Origin: Effrenium voratum | Taxonomy: Eukaryota > Sar > Dinophyceae > Suessiales > Symbiodiniaceae | Assembly: GCA_963377175.1 (NCBI GenBank) | Contig: CAUJNA010001425.1 | Location: 1 to 64,000, forward strand | DNA: 64,000 nt | Direction of reading: 5' to 3' | Part shown: positions 40,378 through 52,166 of the stretch, piece after piece | Layout: each line of letters starts with the position of its first letter | Position numbering within the stretch: position 1 is the stretch's first letter | The notes under the pieces: model-generated | What the model was told of the DNA's origin: nothing | Database searches by the model: none | Seen by the model: the letters and a program-made list of their open reading frames with translations, nothing else | Translations under genes and position numbers: made by a program

Positions 40378-41095
40378 GTTGCTGTTGCTGTTACTGTTGC
40401 TTCTCCTGCTGCAGCTGTTGTTGCGGTGGCTGTCCTAGTGGTGGTGGTTGGTGATGGTTGGTGGTTGGTGGTTGCTGATGGTGGGTGGTGTTGGGTGGTG
40501 GTGGGTGGTGGTTGGTGCTGGTTGGTGGTAGTTGGTGGTGGCTGGTGGTGGTGGTTGGTGGTGGTTGGTGGTGGTTGGTGGTGGTTGGTGGTGGTTGGTG
40601 GTGGTTGGTGGGTGCTTGGTGGTGCTTGGTGGTGCTTGGTGGTGGTGGTTGGTGGTGGTTTGTGGTTGGTGGTTGGTGGTGGTTGTTGGTGGTGGTTGGT
40701 GGTGGTGGTTGGTGGCTGTGGTCGCGGTCGTGGTCCTTGTCGCGGTTGTCGTCGGCGTCGTCATCGCGGCGTCATGCGTCGGGTCGTTGGGTCGTCACGT
40801 TGTCGTGTCGTCCTGTTGTCGCGTCCTGCGTCGTCGCGTCCTTGTCATTGGCACTGCGGTCAGCGTTGTGGTCGGCGTTTTTTGAGTTATCAGCTCCTGG
40901 CAGCGTCGTCGTCGTGGTCTTCCCGGTCATAGTGTTCGGCAGTGTTGCCGTTGTTTCCGCTGCTGCTGCTGCTGCTGGCGGACCTGCTGCTGTTGGCGGT
41001 GATGCTTCTGCTGACGCTATTGCTGTTGCTGCTGCTGTTGCTTCTGATGCTGCTGCTGACGCTGCTGCTGTTGCTGCTGCTGCCCCAGCCAGGAC
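40378..41095. repeat. GGTTGGTGGT and GCTGCT-type microsatellites
   Basis: About 300 bp of GGT/TGG-rich tandem repeat (40,440-40,720), then GTC-rich DNA and (GCTGCT)-like triplets (40,960-41,085). Gly/Trp and Ala-rich frames are artefacts. Confidence 0.93.
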
Positions 41096-44000
41096 AATAC
41101 TTTCGGCAGCGTGACCAGGCCGTCTTGGAATCTGCGGCGATCGTAATGTCCACATCCACGTGGGGCTCCTGTGGTTCTTGCGCCTCAAGGACGCCTCCGC
41201 GCAAGCTTGTCCTATACACTCAGGCCTCAAACTTGGCCAATCAACGCATCAAAACTGGCATGACAACGCTCCATATCTTGGCTCAAGTTCGCCAAAGACT
41301 CCATCACAGGAGGCAGAACTGGCGCAGATTGCACCGTGGAACGCGGGCCAGAAAGGCGCCACGCGCCTATCATGTCCACACCATGTGGCCATCATGCTGA
41401 AGAGTGCGAGTACGCCAGCGAGTCGAGCAATTTCCCCTTCCGAACGGAAAGACAAAGTCTCTTCGCAAAACCCAAAACGCTGCAGGAATGCACTGCCCCA
41501 TGCTCACCTGAGGGGACAAGACCCCAACTTCGCGGATGCCTCTCATCGCTCTCACCTGGGCAACGTAAGCTCCGATCAGATAACCTGAGGGAAGTGGCAG
41601 TCCGCCAAGCAGCAAACACTGGCACCTCGCCCATTGGCTTGTGAAAGCCAAGCAAACAGCGCAATGAGCGAACAGATGGAAATCAGCAAGATTTTCAGAG
41701 CTGGGCATGCGGAAATTCGCTGTCTACATCGTTGGAAAAGGTGTGACGTCCAGGCTTGAAACGAATTCCCTCGCATTCAAACGAAGCTCCAAAAGCCGAA
41801 TATCAACCCACCCTGAAATCAGAACGCTCCATTGCGCCACACCATTACCCGCTTGCGTTGGCCTTGAATGCGAGACAGTCTCAGAAGACCCTTGGCAACC
41901 GGAGCTCCAGCAGCGGCCGGCAAAGGGCCCCAGAGAGCGAGGAGCTAGAAGTGGACCATCAGCAAATAAAGGCCAAGGCGTCGGGAGGAGCAGACTCAGA
42001 CATGAAGCCCGTGGTCTTGAAGCAGCTCGGGGACTTAAGCCAGCTGGCTGTGGTCCAGAAGCAGCGCGTGGCCCGCAGCTAAGTTTCCCAAGGAAACGAA
42101 CGGCGATGCTGCAACGAGCAAAAGGCACCGGAAGAAATTGCGGAAGACTGCCAGCCTGGCCCGCGGATAGCCTGAAGGCTTCACGCAGCGAAAGACTCTA
42201 GATATCGACATATTGAGTGTGCTAGGCTACAGGGTAGATGCTCTTTATTCATGCTTTCCTGCAGCGATGTCACGCTCTGCCAACATGAAGGTCTTGCAGT
42301 TTCCTGTTTGTTTCCTGCCTGTGGCCTGCAAAAGGCTCGGGAGATCTGAGGAAAGGGTTCAGGCTGGCAGCCTGCGCAGCTCCTGGGGCAAGCCATGTAT
42401 TTGGGGCAGCTATGTGTGGCGAATGGAAGGTGCCACAATCTCTGCCTTGGTGTTGTGGTCTTCCACTAGGATTTGGGGATTTGGGCCCAGAGTGATGGCC
42501 TGGCATTCTGCAGATACCTTGGTTTAGCTGCGTTTTTGGTTCCTTTTCGCCCCTGATCTTGATTGCACCGGCACCAGCTTCGCGAGCTTGCTGAATGTTG
42601 AACGCGCTGAACCCAGTCTTCAGAATCAGAGCTGCCAGGCGCACAACTCTTTGGTGCTGCGCACTCTGAAGGCCTTTTCCCAGTTGGCCTTGGATTTCGT
42701 TGCTGTGACTGTTCTTTGCACCGTGGCCTCCGGGTCCGTTTCACAGTCGCGATGCGACGCGGGCCGAGATCTTCGGGGCGCGGAGGCGGCCGCTTGTTTT
42801 GCCCCGGTGCCTTGGGTGCTTTGGGAAAGCAGTCGCACATGGCGCCGAGTCCCATGCAATTCAGGACTTGGGCTCAAATTCTTCGAGGCGACGAGCAAAA
42901 GCATCGGGAAAGAAGGAAGAAAAGAACTGAAGGTAGTCGTGATGTGTTGGCATGTCTGGTTCTAAAAAACGGCTACTGCATGTCTGGTCCTTTCTCGCCC
43001 TATGCTGCAAGCAAACGCCAAGGCTCTTTTCACATCACCCGCGGATCGTTTGAGGGCGTATTGGCAAGACCTCGCCGAATCTCAAAGGCCTGCCTGCCTG
43101 TCTCCCCGACTGCCCCGCCTGCGGCTTGTGCATCTGGCAAGAAGTGCTCCGAGCGAAAGGCAACAAGGGACTGGCCCAAAAAGCGTCCGCCTCGCTTCAG
43201 ATCGGCCACCAGAGAATCTCGCAAGAGAAGCTGCTCTCAGAGCGATACCTGGCAAGCTCCAGCTGCTGAGGTTTGCGCCTGAAACGTGACTCTCCGGTGT
43301 GCAGGCCTAAGTGCTTTGATTGATTGCTTGATTGTGCCTCCCAGGATCCGCATCTGCACGGGCAACTTCCACCTGCATCGGATCCCAACCCCATACCATT
43401 TGCTTATGGGTCAAAATTAAACCACTAGGGGACCGCAGGTTTTACCAGGGTTCCATTCTGGGTGCCTACTTTTGACCCACACCTATTTCGCTTCGTTTGG
43501 ATCCGAGGCCACTTTGGGCGACCGGCCTGGAGGGCTGCGGCTTGGCGCAAGCGCGGCGGGTCACCTGGGACCCAGCTGAAAACGGATAGCTCTCTTTGCT
43601 CTCTCAGGCCCGGGCCAACTGCGACAAGCCCCGCATCTGCTCACCTGAAATTCAAATATTCCGAGAAACATGTTAGCTTTAATGGCGTGCTGGCTCAGGG
43701 CACGGGATTCCACATTGCCAATGGACATTGCTGTAGCCACCGACCTGAAGTGTGACTTGAAGTGCGAGACTGGAGCCAGCAGTGCTTTTCCTAGTGCAGA
43801 CTATGGCAAGAGCACTCCCTCCAGGCTTATGGTGCGGAACACGTGCCAAGGCCGTCAATCTCAGTACCCAGCGGAGAATGTGATCTGCGGTATGTTGAAT
43901 ACGGCAGGTAGGACAATGCATGGGGAACCTGACAACAGTGCACGCTTATACTGCGCACATGATTGGTTGCAATGATTCGCCATGGCTGAGTGCCTTCAGA

Positions 44001-44230
44001 ACGAGGCCAACTAGCACCTCTTCGGGAGAAGACTTTGAAGTTTGAGTCAGGCACGACTGCAAGTTGCCGAATTCTAGCAGCAGGGAAGATGGCAAGCCCG
44101 ATAGGCTTCACATCATTGTTTGAGGGTTGAACACGCCCCGTATTCAGCCGCATCATTCTTGCTCCTAATTTTGCCCCCTGCCCCAGCTCGCCAAACTCCA
44201 GGGTTCAAACTGTCGAAGCCTTAGAAGAAC
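41096..44230. other. No gene recognised
   Basis: Unassigned. One stray AGAAA hairpin-like sequence lies at 41,339-41,362. Open frames on both strands (for example 41,724-42,128 minus, 42,716-43,282 plus) mirror each other and show no motif. Confidence 0.4.
41339..41362 (-). repeat. Stray AGAAA hairpin (possible copy 37)
   Basis: Inner GCC-AGAAA-GGC with partly pairing outer bases. It is the only candidate outside 17-34.6 kb and lies in the same orientation. Could be chance. Confidence 0.4.
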
Positions 44231-45630
44231 TTACATCTGCAGCCACGCGGCCATGGAAGCTGAGTGCAAAGGTATGACACCGCAAAAGCGCAGGGTTCGG
44301 AAGACGTCCACTGCAATGGCGTTGTGCCACATCAAGGCAATCCGCTCCTCTGCCGTAGGCCAGTCGTTGGCATGGGCCTCTGGGTCCAAATGGATGGGGT
44401 GCCGCAACGGCTGACATCGAAGGAGTCTCCGGGCAGCCACTCCGTTGATCCACAGCCCCGCCGCTTGCTCCACGTTGAGGTCGAAATATTCATAGGCCAC
44501 GGCCAGAGGCGGTGGAGCCTCAGCGCCCAAATCCACGGGCCCTCGCACGTCCTGGAGATAAGGGTTGGTTTTATCACTGCCACCTGGATGATGTAGGCTT
44601 GACAGGGAGCGCAGCACGCGAACCGACTCAAAGACGTTGAGGAAAGTGGAAGAAGGCGAGAAGTCCACAAAAATCCATTGGTGGCCCGGCGCCGATTTCG
44701 GCAAGGCCCTGGCTGCGTCTTTCACTTGGGCGAGCCATGAGGGTCGCTTCGCGACTGGTATGGCCTCCACCTGCGCATTGGCCGCCAAAGATGGGCCTGA
44801 AGCCTCCACCTGCAGCGGGGACAGCTGTGGTGCTGAGCCCCAGGTCGCCCGCCAAGCGAGAGGCTTCCCACTGCAGTCCAGGTGCCGCAGCTGCTCCAGC
44901 CACTCGGGCCACCGTGTCCGCCGCGACGCGGGAGCTGCGAGCAGGGGCACGTGCCGGTCCCGGTGGTACCCAGCCACCGGCACGCCGCCCAGCAGAAGGA
45001 ACTCCAAATGCAGCGACACCGCATGAGCCGCCCTGGGCGAGTGCTGCCGGCATGCGTCCACGGCATCCGCGAAGGCTGGCACAGACCAAAAGAAGCGTCG
45101 CGAGTCCAGCGGATCGTCATCACTCCCTGAGCGCGCGGCCAGCAGGCACCGGTGCTGCAACAGGGCTCGAAGCTGACCCTTCAGCATGTCAAGGGTTCCG
45201 ACGAGCTCCTTGAAGCTCTGAAAGCCAATGAGACGATGAACTGCAATGCCCTTTTGAATGTCCATGAGATTCTCTCCCGGGCGCATGGCACGATTTACGT
45301 CTGGCGCACAATGCATGCCAGGATGGTGGACCAACGGTATGCCCTGCGAATGCGAACAAAAGCCAAGGGTCAAGTCATTGAAAGCGAGCAACGGGCACTC
45401 CGACAAAAGTCGAGGCGCCAAAATGTCGTACGCTCCTGCGGACAATAGCATGCCTGCACCACCACAAGGGTAATCGTAGCCAAGGACATGAGCATCACTC
45501 AGAACATAGCCAAAAAGTGCAGGGACATGTGGGTCGTAGTTCCCCACAAAGTCCAAAAGGGCATCCACGTGGACAAAGGTGTCGTCATCTGCCAGCATGA
45601 TCCAATTGGGCTGGACAGGGGAGGCCAAGC
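44231..45630 (-). CDS. Fringe/core-1-type glycosyltransferase exon
   Basis: A long uninterrupted frame with the GT31 core: NWIMLADDDTFVHVDALLDF (DxD-type metal site), FGYVLSDAHVLGYDYPCGGAG, then FNDLTLGFCSHSQGIPLVHH, the ED-TLG-C pattern followed by the G-I segment of Fringe and core-1 beta-3-galactosyltransferases. It would transfer a sugar from a nucleotide sugar in the Golgi lumen. About 300 further residues (Trp/Pro-rich, ending ASMAAWLQM) have no recognised domain. The exon probably begins at an acceptor near 45,645 (GTGCAG before CCAGGTGGAAAGC in sense). The upstream exon with the membrane anchor is not identified. This is the most host-like gene in the window. Confidence 0.72.
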
Positions 45631-46204
45631 TTTCCACCTGGCTGCACTGATTCACGCTCACATGCAACACAAGTACCCCGCCAAAGCACTGCATACTTTG
45701 GTCAAATTGGATTTGCAAGTTCTGGCAACGAGTTCTCGTTAAGCACGTCACGCTTGGGTGGCTGCGCATGAAGTCCAGCTGCCGGCTTTGCGCATCCCAA
45801 TAATTGCCTCAGCCCGAGTTCAAGCCTCCGATATGATCCCGCACATCCCGCACGTGTCACACGGAAGCCATGCTCTGACCCAAAACCTTCTGATCTTGGC
45901 CCAAGAACTCTCCACACCAAAGCTGCCCGGCGACTGCAACGCCACAGCCGGCCGCCATTGCCTTGCAGTTTCATTTTCAACACCGGTCCAAAGGCCCAGA
46001 AGCTATGGGCGCCTCTCTCGTGGAGCTGTGTTCAGCCAATCATCCACCAAGTAAATTCGCTGCATCTGCACGTCTGCCCTCATGGGGTCAAGTCTCTTTG
46101 CGGTTCAAGAGTTTCAGCAAAGCTGAGGAGGGCACCAGGTGTGTTCCAACAGTGCAACCCTATCTTGCCTGGAGCAGCGTTCAACATACGCAACACTACG
46201 TATA

Positions 46205-46685
46205 CTAGTTGACCGGCAACACATTCACTGCAGTCACTGGCATCGAGGCTCGTGCAAGGAGTGGCTGGCCATCACCAAAACGAGGACCTTGCCATGGCAG
46301 GCAACCAAATCGTTGTGCGGCCGGCACACCCGCAAGTCTATGTATTGCCTCAGACGTGTCTACTCCAAAATACAACCAGCGGCCTCGCTGGCGGAAGGCC
46401 GGCGCTTGGCCTGCAAGCAGAAGCGTCTTAGCTTCCAGGCGAGTTCCAAGCAAGGCCGCAACCCGAGGCCCCACTCGGGCATCATACTCAGCCAGTGTCC
46501 TGGCCAAGCGAAAGGGTCATTTGCCGAGTCTTCGAATAGCAGGCGGACAAAAACCTGTCACCATAGCTGGAATCCCCCAAGTGAGGCATAGGCCTTGCGA
46601 CACACACGCCATTCACATACTCATCCGCACCAATCGCAACCGTATCACCCAAGGGCAAACAAAAAACGAAGGACTTGCACCCCAA
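46205..46685 (-). CDS. Possible upstream exon(s) of a host gene
   Basis: Protein-like text occurs on the minus strand in more than one frame: GWLYFGVDTSEAIHRL-like (RWLYFGVDTSEAIHRLAG) near 46,330, LFEDSANDPFAWPGHWLSMM near 46,520, and VAIGADEYVNGVCVARPMP near 46,620. Frame changes imply introns or decay. It could belong to the glycosyltransferase gene downstream or to a separate gene; junctions were not resolved. Confidence 0.3.
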
Positions 46686-46689
46686 CCTG

Positions 46690-47525
46690 TTTCGTCACAT
46701 CCTTTTTTGACTTGTCTTTGGCCTCACCGTTCAACGTTGCCAGGATCCATGGCTCGGATCGGGCGGGCTGCAAGCGAAAGAGAAAACCGCCGAAACCCAT
46801 GTGGACCCTTTAACAACTCACGATGCGGCACCGGAACATTGATCGGGCCATCCCACTGGAAAATTCACGGCAGCAAATGATGAAGTGAGCGCCACATCCT
46901 GGACGTACTGTTCTCAAGCGAAAGCCGCTTTGAAACCAATATTGCTACGACACGCAGCACATGCATATTCAGCTGGTTGCATGGTACTCTCGCAAGCGCT
47001 TCAGCGCGCCAACAATGTCATGATTTGCGATTTGCGCTGCGAACTACCAAGTCCACATCAGTCCCAGGTGAAAAACGGGGAATGGTATTGACGTCCAGCG
47101 CTTTCCTTTACCGTTACACAACAAACCTGTTGAGACCTGTTGCACTGCTCCTAGCTTGACCCCAAACAACCCTCACAAAAGAGAACCCACGAAGCGAGAA
47201 AAGTGCGCGTTAGAATCCTGTTCACTGCTTCAAGCCAAGAGGGGACCAGTAATAAAAAGGGGAGAGGAACTCACAACTCGATCGACCGAATCGCCCTGCT
47301 CCTTTTTATTTGGCGTTGCTCAAAAGTCCAGGCTCGAGGATGCAGGAGGGACGACAACGCGTGTCCATCCCCTGTCCTGCATCCCTCTGCGGAGCCTGCA
47401 CATATACCCCCAAGGTTAACAAAGCGTGTTCAACCTGTTCACAGGGTGTGTTACCCAGGGGTGTGAAACATAACTGGAGGTACTGTGGTACTTCAAGCAG
47501 CAACGCGTTCAGCTTGTGTGCGAAA
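46690..47525. other. No gene recognised
   Basis: Unassigned flank between possible host exons and the second hairpin family. Confidence 0.4.
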
Positions 47526-47529
47526 AAAT

Positions 47530-47978
47530 GAGGATTGCGTCCTCAAAGGATAACTGTAATGTTGTGTCTCACACGAAGCAACGCGTGCTCCGTGCGAGAT
47601 ACTGAGGAATGCGTCCTCAGGTGTCGGACTGAGTCCGGAACAACATGCCGGAGGAATGCGTCCTCGCATGTGCTCTGGCGCAAAAAACCACACGCAGCAG
47701 AAAGTGCAAGCTGGCACCGTGCGCTGATGGAATGGGACCTAATGAGCTTCACTTCTCGGACTGGAGCACATGCCGGAGGAATGCGTCCTCGCATGCAGTG
47801 GCCAAAAGACCACACTTGAACGCGCATGCTGGCCCAATGTGCAAACGCAATGCAAGTCCTATTGAGTTAGAATGATCATGAAGCAACGCGTGCTCTCGTG
47901 CCAACTGTGAGGAACGCGTCCTCTCTGTCTCGCGGAGTCCGAAAGGACAGGCCGGAAGAACGCGTCCTCGCAGTGTCC
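47530..47978. repeat. Second hairpin family, core GAGGAAYGCGTCCTC, six copies
   Basis: Cores at 47,530-47,544, 47,604-47,618, 47,650-47,664, 47,776-47,790, 47,909-47,923 and 47,955-47,969. Outer arms differ between copies yet pair within them in the clearest cases: ACATGC/GCATGT around the third, CACATGC/GCATG-GTG around the fourth, GGACA/TGTCC around the sixth. Same logic as the AGAAAA family, unrelated core. Confidence 0.8.
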
Positions 47979-48399
47979 TGGCTGCCGCGTACGTGGGAGA
48001 AGCACGCTGGCACAATATGCGGCTGCAATGCCAGGCCTATCAAGGCTGCCAGCCTTATTCGCCAAGGTGAACCACCTGAGTACTGACAGGGTGGGTGGGT
48101 GGGCTTTGTAAAAAGCGGACGAGGGATCGAACCCGCTAAACCGGTCCCTCAAAAAATGCTTGAAGCAAAAGCGGCCACGCGGCTGAAGATTCGAACAGGA
48201 TTAAAACACGGGGGAACACAAAACCCCAAGCGTTGAAATCCTGTCTTGGCGATGGTTTCGCCCACGGCGAAAATTATTTCTGAGCCTAGCGTTGTTGACT
48301 AGAACTGCCCTAGCCTTGTTAAGATCTGAGGTTCCAATGTGGCAACAGAGCTGTTTAGGGTGAGAAAAACTGCCCCCACTTTGGGCGGCTATTTTGCAC
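47979..48399. other. No gene recognised
   Basis: Contains a tRNA B-box-like GGGTTCGATCCCT (minus, about 48,130) without a cloverleaf. Junction zone into the second PLV remnant. Confidence 0.4.
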
Positions 48400-48503
48400 T
48401 TGCCAAGTTGGAGGAAGATGCCGGCGCACGGCACCAGTATCACGGGGTCCGAGGCTTGCTTGCTGGTGTACTCGGTCGTGGGGAAAAGCTTGATCTTCCC
48501 CAT
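48400..48503 (-). pseudogene. Packaging ATPase N-terminal fragment
   Basis: MGKIKLFPTTEYTSKQASDP from an ATG at 48,503 matches the first residues of the ATPase at 60,581. Homology is lost before the Walker A loop (GIFLQLGKCK replaces the P-loop). Upstream DNA also matches, including position-equivalent hairpins. Confidence 0.82.
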
Positions 48504-48558
48504 TCGCCCTTTTGCATTACTTCCCAAATTCGAAGACGGGAAGCCAGGTGGTGAGTCC

Positions 48559-48634
48559 GGGAGCGATTCCGGCAGTACCGACTCGCTCCCGGAGTTTTTT
48601 GTGGAAGCAATACGGCACTGCTCGTATTGCTTCC
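48559..48634. repeat. Hairpins upstream of ATPase fragment
   Basis: 48,559-48,590: GGGAGCGA/TCGCTCCC arms extended by CC/GG. 48,603-48,634: GGAAGCAATACG pairs perfectly with CGTATTGCTTCC. They occupy the place of the palindromes before the intact ATPase but have different arm sequences. Confidence 0.85.
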
Positions 48635-48718
48635 AGGCCGGCTGCTGGGCGACGGCACGGTGCTGCACTCACCCTTCTTCGGTCCCGGAAAGCTGGAGTA
48701 CGACCTTGCCCGGCGGCC

Positions 48719-48982
48719 CGGCCGGATTCTCGATGACCCACATGAGCGGGTCGAAGCGCGCTATGATCTTGAGCGCGCTGAGCACCAGCGCGTCGCCCTC
48801 CTCAATTCGTCACGGGCGGACTGGCCCAGACCAGCGGAAGTGCCCCGGCGGAAACAGAGCGTAGTCCCAGTTCTAGATGGATCGTGGGCTCCGATGTCCA
48901 GGAAGACGACTTCCCAGCCCGCCGCCTTGAAAGCTCGGCCAATCGACTTTGTGCCGCAAAACAGCTCCAGCAGTCTCGGCAT
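48719..48982 (-). pseudogene. Methyltransferase, second copy (N-terminal, broken)
   Basis: MPRLLELFCGTKSIGRAFKA from 48,982 and WVIENPAG near 48,720 match the gene at 10.4-11.1 kb. The middle is frameshifted and partly deleted, and the C-terminus is replaced by ATPase-upstream DNA at about 48,700. Its unique ATG fixes the start of the first copy. Confidence 0.85.
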
Positions 48983-49094
48983 TTTTTAAAGATCAACATC
49001 ACCACGACGAAGCACGACAGGCGACGGCGCGGCTCAAGCAGCTTCGCATGCTCGGACAACCTTTTTCCCGGAAGCATTGCGAAGGGTTCTTCTT

Positions 49095-49335
49095 CTAAAA
49101 GCGGCTGCCAACTTCACCTGCCAACTTCTCATGCCAACTTGTCGAGAGTTACTTCACCTGCCAACTTCTCATGCCAACTTGTCGAGAGTTACTTCACCTG
49201 CCAACTTCTCATGCCAACTTGTCGAGAGTTACTTCACCTGCCTACTTCTCATGTTCTCATGTCAACTTTTTGAGAGTTACTTCACCTGCCAACTTCTCAT
49301 GTCAACTTTTCGGCTGTTATCTCATTCTACTAAAA
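49095..49335. repeat. About 40-bp minisatellite, left block
   Basis: Four to five units containing ACTTCACCTGCCAACTTCTC and ATGCCAACTT-GTCGAGAGTT. Same family as 50.5-51.4 kb. Begins just beyond the conserved methyltransferase leader. Confidence 0.92.
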
Positions 49336-49469
49336 GCACAAGCTAATTTGTCGGGTGTTACTTCACTATCCTAAAAACACAAGCTAACTTTTCTGTTCTA
49401 CCTTCACATCTCGACTCTTAATTCTTCTTCTTTTTATGGCGGGGGTAGGCCCGACGGGAGCTTACGAAA

Positions 49470-50112
49470 CGCACCCCTCTGCGGAGATCGTGCGTGTCGA
49501 AGCGCTCTCGCTGTGGCGCCGTGCGAATTTGTCTTGAGCCCGATGAACCCTCTGCGGAGATCGTGCGTGTCGAAGCGCTCTCGCTGCGGCGCCGTGCGAA
49601 TTTGTCTTGAGCGCGGCGAACCCTCTGCGGAGATCGTGCGTGTCGAAGCGCTCTCGCTGTGGCGCCGTGCGAATTTGTCTTGACCTTGGCGAACCCTCTG
49701 CGGAGATCGTGCGTGTCGAAGCGCTCTCGCTGTGGCGCCGTGCGAATTTGTCTTGACCTTGGCGAACCCTCTGCGGAGATCGTGCGTGTCGAAGCGCTCT
49801 CGCTGTGGCGCCGTGCGAATTGTCTTGACGCGGCGAACCCTCTGCGGAGATCCTGCGTGTCGAAGCGCTCTCGCTGTGGCGCCGTGCGAATTTGTCTTGA
49901 CCTTGGCGAACCCTCTGCGGAGATCCTGCGCGTCGAAGCGCTCTCGCTGTGGCGCCGTGCGAATTTGTCTTGGTCGCGGCGAGCCCTCTGCGGAGATCGT
50001 GCGTGTCGGATCGCTCTCGCTGTGGCGCCGTGCGCATCTGTCTTGAGCCCGATGAACCCTCTGCGGAGATCGTGCGTGTCGAAGCGCTCTCGCTGTGGCG
50101 CCGTGCGATTTT
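49470..50112. repeat. 73-bp minisatellite, about nine copies
   Basis: Unit contains CCCTCTGCGGAGATCGTGCG, TGTCGAAGCGCTCTCGCTG and GGCGCCGTGCGAATTTGTC. Because 73 is not a multiple of three, the array is open in all three minus-strand phases and produces misleading 276-311-codon frames. Confidence 0.95.
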
Positions 50113-50204
50113 CTTGCTCGCGAAACGGCCTTTGGAAGTTGTCTCGTGGTTTGCGCGCCTGCTTTCGCAATCCCGCGGTCTCGGGTTCGATTCCCCCCTG
50201 GTCC

Positions 50205-50490
50205 GCGGCAGCTCCGGCTTGAAAATCGCAGCTTTTAAGTACAAACGTAGTACGCGGAGCGTGCTCCTGCAGCTCCGGCTGGCAAATCGCAACTTTTAAG
50301 TACAGACGTAGTACGCGGAGCGTGCTCCTGCAGCTCCGGCTGGCAAATCGCAACTTTTAAGTACAGACGTAGTATGCGGAGCGTGCTCCCGCAGCTCCGG
50401 CTGGAAAATCGCAACTTTTAGATACAAATGGCTGGAAAATCGCAACTGTCAATTGCAAATGTAGCACGCGGAGCGCCTCCGCCGCTCCAG
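50205..50490. repeat. 61-bp minisatellite, about four copies
   Basis: Unit contains GCAGCTCCGGCTGGCAAATC and TTTTAAGTACAGACGTAGTA. Degrades at the right end. Confidence 0.9.
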
Positions 50491-50499
50491 CTTTTTGAG

Positions 50500-51425
50500 G
50501 GTTAATTACTTCACCTGCCAGTTTCTCATGCCGAAACTTCGAGAATTACTTCACCTGCCAGCTTCTCATGCCACCTTTTCGAGAGTTACTTCACCTGCCA
50601 ACTTCTCGTGCCAACTTTTCGAGGAGTTACTTCACCTGCGAGCTTATCATGCCAACTTTTCGAGAGTTACTACACCTGCGAGCTTCTCATGCCAACTTTT
50701 CGAGAATTACTTTACCTGCCAACTTCTCATGCCAACTTTTCGAGAAATACTTTACCTGCCAACCTCTCGTGGCAACTTCACCTGCCAACTTTTCGAGAAT
50801 TACTTCACCTGCCAACTTCTCATGCCAACTTTTCGAGAAATACTTTATCTGCCAACCTCTCGTGGCAACTTTTCGAAAAATTACTTCACCTGCCAGCTTC
50901 TCATGCCAACTTTTCGAGAGGTACTTCACCTGCCAACATCGCCTGCCAACTTTTCGAGAGTTACTTCGCCTGCCAACTTCTCGCGCCAACTTTTCGAGAA
51001 TTACTTCGCCTGCCAACTTCTCATGCTAACTTTTCGAAAGTTACTTCACCTGCCGGCTTCTCACGCCAACTTTTCGAGAGTTACTTCACGCGCCATCTTC
51101 TCGTGCCAACTTTTCGAGAATTACTTCACCTGCCAGCTTCTCACGCCAACTTTTCGAGAGTTACTTCACCTGCCAACTTCTCATGCCAACTCTTTGAGAG
51201 TTATTTCACCTGCCAACTTCTCATGCCAACTTTTCTCTTGAGTTACTTCGCCTGCCAACTTCTCATGTCAACTTTGCGAGAATTACTTCACCCGCCAACT
51301 TTGCCAGCCAACTATTCGAGAGTTACTTAACCTGCCAGCTGCTCATGCCAACTTTTTGAGAATTGCTTCGCCTGCCAGGCAACTCCTCATGCTAACTTTG
51401 CGAGAGTTACCTCACCTGCATCAAC
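50500..51425. repeat. 40-bp minisatellite, right block, about 22 copies
   Basis: Units of TTACTTCACCTGCCAGCTTC plus TCACGCCAACTTTTCGAGAG with point variation. Open in all three + phases because 40 is not a multiple of three; the Phe/Cys/Gln-rich frames are artefacts. Confidence 0.95.
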
Positions 51426-51505
51426 TTGCCTCTATGCTTCCGGGCCACTCGTCGTCTAGTTTGAATTGGAGACAGAAAAGGACGACAACGCCAGGCCAGA
51501 GGAGC

Positions 51506-51815
51506 ATGTGGAACTTGGGCGAGGTGCGCTCCAATGCTAAAAGGGGCAAGTTCTTGAGCCTGGAGCCGTTGTTTTTGGCAAAGCGAAGCTTTGCTGGAAA
51601 TTCCATGGGAGCTCAGGGCCTTTTCCGAGGGCCAGCGCCCCGCGTGAGCTTTGCGACCGACGAGCGCCGAGAGCGATCTGGTCGAACAGCTGGCGGCCGT
51701 GTCCGAGCGCTTCTGTAACGCGAGCGGCACGTTTGCGATGAGCGGCATGTGCGGGTTAAGTCTTGAGGTCACGGATCTGCGTGTGGAGCCACCATGTCCT
51801 GAGTGCCCGCTGTAG
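51506..51815 (+). pseudogene. PLV small protein 1, decayed copy
   Basis: MWNLGEVRSNAKRGKFLSLE matches the gene at 11,219. The middle is deleted and frameshifted, and MSGMCGLSLEVTDLRVEPP is retained before the TAG at 51,813-51,815. Confirms the gene's start and end. Confidence 0.85.
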
Positions 51816-51849
51816 TTTTTTTCGATGCCTTATTAAAAAAAGTTCAGAA

Positions 51850-52080
51850 CGGCAACCCATATCCTGGAGCGTCTGCTGCCGCCGTCGACGCCTCCTTGAG
51901 GACGTGAACCGATCGAAAGAGAGCTCTGCGAGGTGGAGGAGCAGCTTGTCAGCAAGCCGGTTTCGATGGCGGCCAAGAGCGCCACTCTCGCCGCTTGGGT
52001 CGACAAGGCGCGCAAGGAGCTGGAGGAGACCTGCAGAGCTTCTTGCTTTGCTGAACCTGCAGGGCAGCACCGCCGACATG
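51850..52080 (+). pseudogene. PLV small protein 2, decayed copy
   Basis: Retains ERELCEVEEQLVSKPVS and DKARKELEE from the gene at 11,779, with large deletions. Same order as in the first copy. Confidence 0.78.
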
Positions 52081-52166
52081 CTGATGCGGTGGACACAGAA
52101 AAAGACATGTGGTGCAGAACGAAAATATTTTTGTTCATACAGAAATCGGCTTGAACCATTTGCACC

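Noticed and set aside
40378..41114. Gly/Trp-rich and Ala-rich proteins
   Set aside because: Products of GGT and GCT microsatellites on either strand.
48105..48180. tRNA gene on the minus strand (GGGTTCGATCCCT)
   Set aside because: The T arm is only partly paired and no matching 5' acceptor strand was found.
50113..50205. tRNA gene suggested by GGGTTCGATTCCC
   Set aside because: The B box is good, but no acceptor stem, D arm or anticodon arm pairs correctly around it.
49418..50353. Apparent 276- and 311-codon Arg/Ser-rich minus-strand genes
   Set aside because: They are the 73-bp minisatellite read in cycling phases; the unit length is not a multiple of three and all phases are open.
50495..51330. 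Apparent 240-codon Phe/Cys-rich plus-strand genes
   Set aside because: A 40-bp satellite read in three phases; no codon structure beyond the repeat.
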